A stretch of 15,480 bases of DNA from the NCBI GenBank assembly GCA_026770575.1, contig MU657189.1, positions 313,727 to 329,206 of the forward strand, given 5' to 3'. This document shows, piece after piece, positions 1 to 6,800 of this stretch. Source of the stretch: Pelagophyceae sp. CCMP2097 (lineage: Eukaryota; Sar; Pelagophyceae). The notes under the pieces are model-generated. The model was not told the origin of the DNA. It was given only the letters and a program-made list of their open reading frames with translations, and ran no database searches. A program made the position numbers and the translations under genes. The stretch's first letter is position 1. Each line of letters opens with the position of its first letter.

Positions 1-232
1 GGACGGAAAAGCGCAATCCTCGAAGTTGGCGGCGCGCGGTCCACGGGGCTTGGGCGGCGCTGTCGGTTTCACATAAGGTGGTTCGTAGGCACGCGACGAA
101 CTCTTTCCAATGTCGGAGTGTGTTGGAGTCCGACGGCGCGCGCAATGTGGAGTTCCGACTCAGAAGTCACGGTTTGGGGAAAACAATTATACATGGGGAG
201 AGCTGGTATTACATTATCATTTATCCACCAGA

Positions 233-324
233 ATAGGAGCATGCCGTGACTCTTTATATACCCAGTCTCCAGCGGACCAGAGCACTGGGACGCGATATCC
301 CTTTTGCTCTTCCTATCAACACGA
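233..324 (+). repeat. 92-bp direct repeat, copy A
   Basis: It begins ATAGGAGCATGCCG and ends CCTATCAACACGA. It matches copy B (549-640) at 91 of 92 positions, the only difference being GCCGTGAC versus GTCGTGAC. It contains TTTATATACCC, read as GGGTATATAAAG on the minus strand, a TATA-like motif. The 316-bp spacing and near identity suggest recent duplication. Confidence 0.9.
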
Positions 325-395
325 TAGGAGATACCTCCGGTTACGGGCCTTACGTTACTCTGATCGGCCCCCTTTCGGGTGGGACGTAGCACCGA

Positions 396-425
396 CGGTC
401 GCGGGTTCGAGTCCCGGCGGGTGCA
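396..425 (+). other. tRNA-like T-arm (pol III B-box-like), plus strand
   Basis: GCGGGTTCGAGTCCCGG forms a T-arm with four of five pairs plus a TTCGAGT loop, followed by an acceptor-like CGGGTGCA. The matching 5' acceptor strand and a D-arm are absent at the expected distance, so this is not an intact tRNA. A tRNA-derived SINE remnant is the likeliest explanation. Confidence 0.4.
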
Positions 426-548
426 CGATTAAGACTACTTGCCCAGGAATGTTCCCATCGTAATCTCAAGCCCCCGCGTGGCACGATACGATTGAAAGGA
501 ATTCCCGGCAACTAGCTACGTTTCACTTAGATGGGGTGCCGTGGGTAT

Positions 549-640
549 ATAGGAGCATGTCGTGACTCTTTATATACCCAGTCTCCAGCGGACCAGAGCA
601 CTGGGACGCGATATCCCTTTTGCTCTTCCTATCAACACGA
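549..640 (+). repeat. 92-bp direct repeat, copy B
   Basis: This is the second copy of the repeat at 233-324, with one mismatch. Sequence beyond both ends differs completely, so the boundaries are sharp. It lies about 85 bp beyond the stop codon of the five-exon gene. The segment 641-725 between them includes another dispersed repeat. Confidence 0.9.
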
Positions 641-648
641 CGTCGCGC

Positions 649-701
649 TCCCCCGGCCCTGCGCCCCCTCGCGCCTCTTTCCTGCCAAAGGGCCATTTCG
701 C
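649..701 (+). repeat. Dispersed GC-rich repeat, copy 1
   Basis: CCCGGCCCTGC, then C-rich spacer, then CGCGCCTCTTTCCTGCCAAAGGGCCATTT. The same module recurs at 13279-13331 in the same orientation with few changes. It forms the immediate 3' flank of the five-exon gene. Confidence 0.75.
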
Positions 702-725
702 CGACATGATTTCTTAAAGAGCATC

Positions 726-879
726 CTAGTTGTACAGCACGACGTCCGAGGGCAGCGGCGCCTTTTCCAAGTCGCAGATGCAGCGGCCGTTTCCTTGGTG
801 CGCCGCGCGGCGGCACGACCCCGCGGAAGCGCAGGAGACGGTCGGGTTGGAGGCCTGGTAGCAGGCGAAGGTGCAGGGC
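726..879 (-). CDS. Exon 5: cysteine-rich C-terminal tail and stop codon
   Basis: The first base completes codon 437. The next 50 codons start PCTFACYQAS and end DVVLYN, followed by TAG at 728-726. Six cysteines in 34 residues, spaced 3-9-5-10-1 residues apart, suggest a small disulphide-bonded module suited to the secretory lumen. The spacing is only loosely EGF-like and I do not assign it to that fold. The acceptor is GGAAACAG at 887-880. No canonical AATAAA lies in the bases just downstream. The gene's 3' flank runs into the dispersed repeat at 701-649 and the 92-bp repeat at 640-549. Confidence 0.8.
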
Positions 880-3800
880 CTGTTTCCGAAACTTAAAACG
901 TCAAAAAAGTGAAAGAATCAACCAAAACATGGAGGCGCGCCTTCGCCACATGGCGTTGCGCTTCAACGTGGCGTTGGTCGGGTCGTTGAGCCAGACGCGC
1001 TGAAAGGTCGCGTCGCTCATGTCGCACATGGCCTGGCTCTCCATGAGGCCGTGAGCGCCGCGCGGGTGCAGCTGCAAAGCGGTGGCCTGGTACAAATCCT
1101 TTTTGAACTGCAGAGGCATGTAAGGCCAGACGTCGCCTAGTTGGCATTTTTTGGCATTTTGGGTATTTTTCGATGGCACTTCATCGCAGGCCCGCCCCCA
1201 GAGACGTCGCAGCTGCGGCCTCTGCGGCCGTCGACAGTTCAGGGCCCAGGGATGGTCCCGAGGTGCCTTTCGGCGGCCCGTCCAGGGTCCCTTTGGAATG
1301 GCCGTTCTCGATGCGTCGAGGTGCAGCACCCTTCTTTTCGCGCTTCCAACGCAGGTCGAGGCGATGCCAGCACCGCACGCACGGTCCCCCGGGGGGCGTG
1401 GGTCCGCTTCGGGCGCGTCCAAAGGAGAGGATTTGTTCACCACCTCGCGTAAACCGCCCCCTGTCCTGTCAACCGCCCCTCTCAGACGGCGGTGTCAGAC
1501 CGCGCCCGACGTCGGCGGGGCATTTGAGAGGACCAAAGACGAGGGAAGACGTTTGCGGGGCCGCATTGGGCGATGGTCGTGCATTGGGCGATATACGGCC
1601 CGTCTCTGGGGCCGCCTCTGCGGCGCTCCGGCCGCCAACAAGGCCCGCCGCGGCCCGCAAAAAGACCGACGCCAAAACGGACCAAACGGACCAAACGGAC
1701 CGACTCTGCATCTCGCAGTCTTTTCTGCCACGAGGCCCGGCCTTTGCAGCGGCGATGGCGTCATGACGGCGAGAGCTCCGGAAGCAGCCGGCTTGCTGAC
1801 GCGTCGAGGCGGGCCAGGGCAAATCGAGGGCTCTTCGGGGACTCCAAGGCACCACTTCGAGGGACCACGGAAAGACCCTTTCGAGGACCGTCTCGAGGAC
1901 CGTCTCGAGGAGCCGTTTCAAAGGCCGACCTCGGGGCCGTCACGAGGAGCCGCCTCGAGGAGCCGCCTCGAGGAGCCGCCTCGAGGAGCCGCCTCGAGGA
2001 GCCGCCTCGAGGAGCCGCCTCGAGGAGCCGCCTCAAAGCTCCGCCTCGAAGAGCCGCCTCAAAGCTCCGTCTCGAGGAGCCGCCTCAAAGTGCCGTCTCG
2101 AGGAGCCGCCTCGTGGGCCCGTCTTTAAGGCCCGTCTCGAGGACCGTCTCGAGGAGCCGACTCGAGGAACCGACTCGAGGACTATCTCGGGTCCTTTGAG
2201 AGACCGTCGAGAGACCGGTACACGGACCGTCTCGAGGGGCCGTCTCGAGGAGCCGTCTCAAAGAGCCGACTCGAGGAACCCGTCTCGGGGCCTTCTCGAG
2301 GGGCCGTCTCGAGGCCCCTCCTCGGGTCGGAAGAGCAAGTGTCTGGAGGACCGTCTCGAAGGACCGTCGAGGGGCTGCCTCGAGGGACTCTCCAAGAGGG
2401 CCCTGCCTCGAGGGACTCTCCAAGAGGGCCCTGCCTCTAGAGAACGGTCACGAAGGACCGTCTCAAAGGACCGTCAAGGGGCCGTCGACCGGGTCCGCCG
2501 AGTGGCCATTTCGAGGGACAGCCCCGAGTCCGTCTCGAGGGACCGTCTCGATCAGGCCGTCTCGGGGCCGTCGAGAGCGACGTCCTCGAGGGACCGCCGT
2601 CACGGGTCTGGACCATCTCGAGGAACTGCCTCGAGGCCGTCCAGAGGTACCCGAGGGACTGTCTCCTCGGGCTGTCTGGAAGAAGAGTCCAAGAGGACCG
2701 TCTCCTCGGGGCCGTTTTGAAGGACCGTCGAACGTCGTCGATCGGGTCCGCTTCCGGGCCGTCTCCTCGGAGCGACCTCAAGAGAGACCTGGGCCCCGTC
2801 TCGAAACTCCGTCTCGAAGGGCCGTCTCGATCAGGCCGCCGAAGCGGACCGGGAGCGACCGCCGTCTCGGGACCGCAAAGGGTACAAAAAAGGCATCGAG
2901 AAACCATCTCTTTGAAACCATCTCTTTGAGACCGTCGCTTCGGGTTCTTGAGGCCGTCCGGAAGCATCGTCCCGACTCGGGGCCGTCCAGTTTGAGCCGA
3001 GCCGATTCGAGGTCCGCCGGGCCCGCCTTTGCGGCAGTCGAGAGGCCGCGTCGAAGGACCACCTCGACGAGGCGCTTCGACTCAAAGAGTCAAAAGTCAA
3101 AAAGTCGCGCAAACTGAAAATTCCCACGGACCTCCGAACTTGATGAACATCATCTCGGCCAGCGGCGGCGCGAAGTCGTCCCTCCTGAGAGCCGGCCCAA
3201 AGGGATTCAGACAGTCGAAAAGTAGAGCCTGCGTCTTGGCCACGGCGGGATGCCTCCGTAAAAGGCAACTTCGAACGTCTTTTGTGATCACTAAAGATGG
3301 CCAGACCGAGGCGACGGTGCCGCCTCTGAGCAAAACATCGACGACGGCGCCGACCTCTGCGTAGCGGATGGCGAAAAGTTTATCCGAGTCGCAAGTCGCC
3401 TAGAGACCGCCTTGGAGCCGAGACCGCCTTTTGGGAACGAAACCATCCTTTGGGGGAACGAAACCATCCTTTGGGGGAACGAAACCATCCTTTGGGGGAA
3501 CGAAACCATCCTTTGGGGGAACGAAACCATCCTTTGGGGGAACGAAACCACGGGGAAACCCCCCCCCCCTGGAATCGAGACTCCCTGGATGACACAAACC
3601 CGACCTTGACCTCGAGAAGCACAGAGGTGTGGCTTGGTCCACGTTGGGTTGCACTTTGGGGGAATGCGACGAGGCGCGGTCCGGCGACCGCTCTGTGTCC
3701 AGAGTGGTCCGTCGGCGGTCCCAGAAACGGTCCCGGAGAAGGTCCTGAAGGCGGTCCGGAGACGGTCTCGGAGACGGTCCTGAAGGCGGTCCGAAGACGG

Positions 3801-6800
3801 TCCCGGTCGGTCCCGGTCCCAGACGGTCCAGGAGAGTCCGTCGAGAGTCTGTCGTGGTCCGTCGACAGTCTATCGACAGTCCAGGCAGACGATCCCTGAG
3901 ATGAAATGCGGCCGTCGACCCTTCCGGAGACGGGGGCACTTCTTCCGACCTGACTGCCCTACTACATTTCTTGACATGGGGGTCACCCCTCTGGACTAGA
4001 GCCCCAGCCAGGGTGGATTTCAAGCAAGCGAGCGAAACCAAGAGCAGAGGCGGTGTGGTGTATTCGGGTCGGGTTTCCAATCTGTGCCGCACCCAAAGGG
4101 TCGCGGGTTTGTCAAACGACCAAGCTCATCTTCTCGTGTCGGGTTCGGGTTGTGCCACGGCCAAACCCGCGAGATTCATCGCAGAAAGCCTGTCGAAGGC
4201 CTCCACCCGGAGGCCGGCGGCCGGAGGGTTACGCGAACCCAGGCTCCCGTAGGGAGAGCGGTGGTTGCTGATCGCTGAAACCTTGAAGTCCCACGCAACT
4301 TGTTATCCTAACATTTAACAAGTTGCGTTGGAACATTCTTTTAGCGATCACACCGTTCTTCCGTCGGCCCTACGGGAGCCTGGGAGGTGTCAAAACGCGC
4401 AAACCCGGCAAACCAGACCCGTGGGTTTCGGGCAAGCCCGAACCTGCCCGAACCTGCCGCTGCTCCAATCTCCGGCTTCTCGAGGCGGCCTCTTTCGACG
4501 GCCCCTGAAGACGAACCCTCAAGACGGTCACTTTCGACGGTCATTCGAAACGTCGCCTTGGGATGGCCTCTAGAGAAGGCCATTCGAGACGGCGCCTTTA
4601 GACGGCCCCTCGAGACAGTCCCTTCACATGGCCCCTCGAGACGGGGCCTCTCGCCGGCCCTTCGAGGCGGCCCCTCGAAACGGCCCCTTTAGACGGCCAC
4701 TCGAGACGGCCCCTCGAGACGGCCCCTCGAAACGACGCCTTTGGATGGCCCCTCGAGAGGGCCACTTGAGGCGGCCCTTCGAACCGGCGCCTCGAGACGG
4801 CCGCTCGAGACGGCGCATGAGGCGGTGTGTCGAAAAAGCCCCTTGAGAAGGCCCCTCGAAACGGTGCCTTTGGACGGCCACTCGAGAAGGCCCCTAATCC
4901 CGGCCCCTTGAGACGACGCCTTTGAAACGGCGCCTTTGGATGGCCCCTCGAGTTAGCCCCTCAAGAAGGCCACTCCCGCCGGCCCCTAAAACGGTGCCTT
5001 CAAACAGCCTTTCAAAACGGCCCCTTTCAAAACGGCCCCTCGAAACGCCGCGTGGACCGTGGCTCCCGAGGCCCGATCCAGCTTCGCGGGCGCCTTTCGG
5101 TGGGCCGCCGCTCGAAAGACGTACGGTTCCGGAGCTGTGCGATCCAATTCGAAGAGGCCTTGCCGGGGCCCGTCCGGAGGGCTTTTCAAGGGCCCTTCAA
5201 AAAGGCGAGCGACCGCGCATGTGGCTTTGCAAGTGGCCACCAAAGAGTCTTCGCAGGGGCCCGACTGTCAGACATCCGGTGGCGCCACCGTACAGGCTGG
5301 CAGGAGCGGAGACGGTGTATTCTGGTCGGGTCGGGTTTTCAATTTGTGCCGCCCCCTCTGATCGTGGGTTTGTCGAGCGACGAAACCCGCCTTGGAGAGG
5401 TCGGATTCGGGTTCGGGCCACGGTCAGACGCGTGGGTTTACGGGCAAGGCCAAGACGCGCGAATCCGGCAAACCCGAACCCGCCCCCTGCTCCTGAGCGA
5501 AACCCCCGCTCTCCGCCAGGCGGACCGTCCGGAGGGACCGCTCTGATCTGCCGTATCTATGTCGGCGTGGGCCGCACTCCAGCCGTTGCGAGGAGCAGGG
5601 AAGGGTTTGCCCTGAAGACTCCGCGGGTCGGGTTTGCGCGTTTTGGCCCGTATACCCGCTCGTCTCGCCGCGGCCTGAACCCGACCTCGAGAAGACGCTC
5701 GACAAACTCGCGAGGGTTCGGTACAAATTGCTCTCCGGACGGGCCCTTGCAGAGGCCTCTTTGGCGGTCAAGGTGACAAGGTCTCTTTCAAGGGCCCTAT
5801 CCCACGCAGGGTTCCTTGCCAGAGGCGCGTCTCCGGTCCCTTCCACGCACAGGATGCCATAAGGTTGGACGCCCGTCCAAGCGACTTTCGAAGGGCCCGC
5901 CCAGGGGACGTCGCATCGAGGCCGCAGCCGAGTGACCGTCCAAGGGACCGTATAGGGGGCGCCGTCGAAGCGACGGTCGCAGAGGGCCCGTCCTTGGGAC
6001 CGTCCAAGGAACTGTCCAAAGGAATTGTCTAAGGGACCACCCAGGCGACCGTCCGAGGGACCATCCAGGCGACATTCCGAGGGCCCGTCTGAGGGACCGC
6101 CCAGAGAAACGCTGAGGGGCCGCAGTCGAGGAGACGTCAGCCCAGCGACCGCCCAAGGGACTGTTCGAAGGACCCTACACGGGACTGCCCGAGCGACCAT
6201 CCAAGCGACCGTCCACAGGACAGTCGCAGAGGACCCGTCGAGAGATCGCTCAAGGGACCGCCCAAGGACTGTCAAAAGGCCCGCCCAAGGGACCGTCGCA
6301 GGGTCCGTCCCAAGGTCCACCCGCGGGGTGTCCCAGAGGGGCCGCAGTCGAGCGGCCGTCCAAACGACCGTCCCATGGACCAACCACGGGACCGTCGCAG
6401 AGGGGCCATCTACGGGACCCTCCGAGGGACCCTCTAATTGAACTGTCCAAAGGACCGCCCAAGGGATCGTTCGAGGGATCGCCCAAGCGATCGTCCGAGG
6501 GACCGTCCGAGCCTTTCGAGGGGACGTCCCAAGGCGTCGTTTCGAATGCCATCGAAAGGGGCCGTCTCGAGGTGCCGTCTCGAGAGACCGTCTCGAATAG
6601 CCGTCTCCAAGGGTCATTTCGAGGCACCGTCCCGAGGGGCCGTCTCAAGGCGCCGTTTCGAATGACCATCTCAAGGGGTTGTCTCGAGGAGCCGCCTCGA
6701 GGGGCCGTCTAAAGGCAGCATCTCGAATGGCCGTCTCCAAGGGCCGTCTCTAGACGCCGTTTCGAATGGCCGTCTCCAGGGGCCGTCTCCAGGGGCCGGA

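Larger units (their letters stand above)
1840..2950 (+). repeat. CTCGAG 13-bp minisatellite, block 1
   Basis: A degenerate array of GAGG-R-R-CCGYCTC units, almost perfect at 1947-2033 where GGAGCCGCCTCGA repeats with a 13-bp period. Because 13 is not a multiple of 3, every frame reads the same repeats (for example SRSRLEEPPRGAA), which produces long spurious open frames on both strands. It lies in intron 3. Unit sequence drifts along the block, from GAGCCGCCTC to GACCGTCTC to GGCCGTCTC. Confidence 0.9.
1137..3131 (-). other. Intron 3 (about 2.0 kb), mostly satellite
   Basis: The donor is GTCCGT and the acceptor is AACTAG. Roughly 1840-2950 is the CTCGAG minisatellite. The part nearest exon 4 (1141-1840) is non-satellite, GC-rich and free of recognisable coding. 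It carries a small imperfect GGCATTTT tandem (1144-1170) and a GGACCAAAC triplet repeat (1676-1705). Several long overlapping frames occur here on both strands, as expected of stop-poor GC-rich repeats. Confidence 0.65.

Noticed and set aside
1151..2199. Long overlapping open frames, including a 325-codon plus frame
   Set aside because: They translate the 13-bp satellite in different phases (SRSRLEEPPRGAA-type repeats on both strands) and lie inside intron 3. A stop-poor repeat explains them.
3412..3609. Plus-strand frame with repeated heptapeptide (NETILWG) as a repeat protein
   Set aside because: It exists only because the 21-bp unit is a multiple of three. The opposite strand gives equally long repeat frames, and the array lies in an intron.
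4051..5426. Interstitial telomere repeats
   Set aside because: GGGTCGGGTTT and GGGTTCGGGT motifs occur but without a regular repeat unit. Colinear similarity between two copies shows an interspersed repeat instead.
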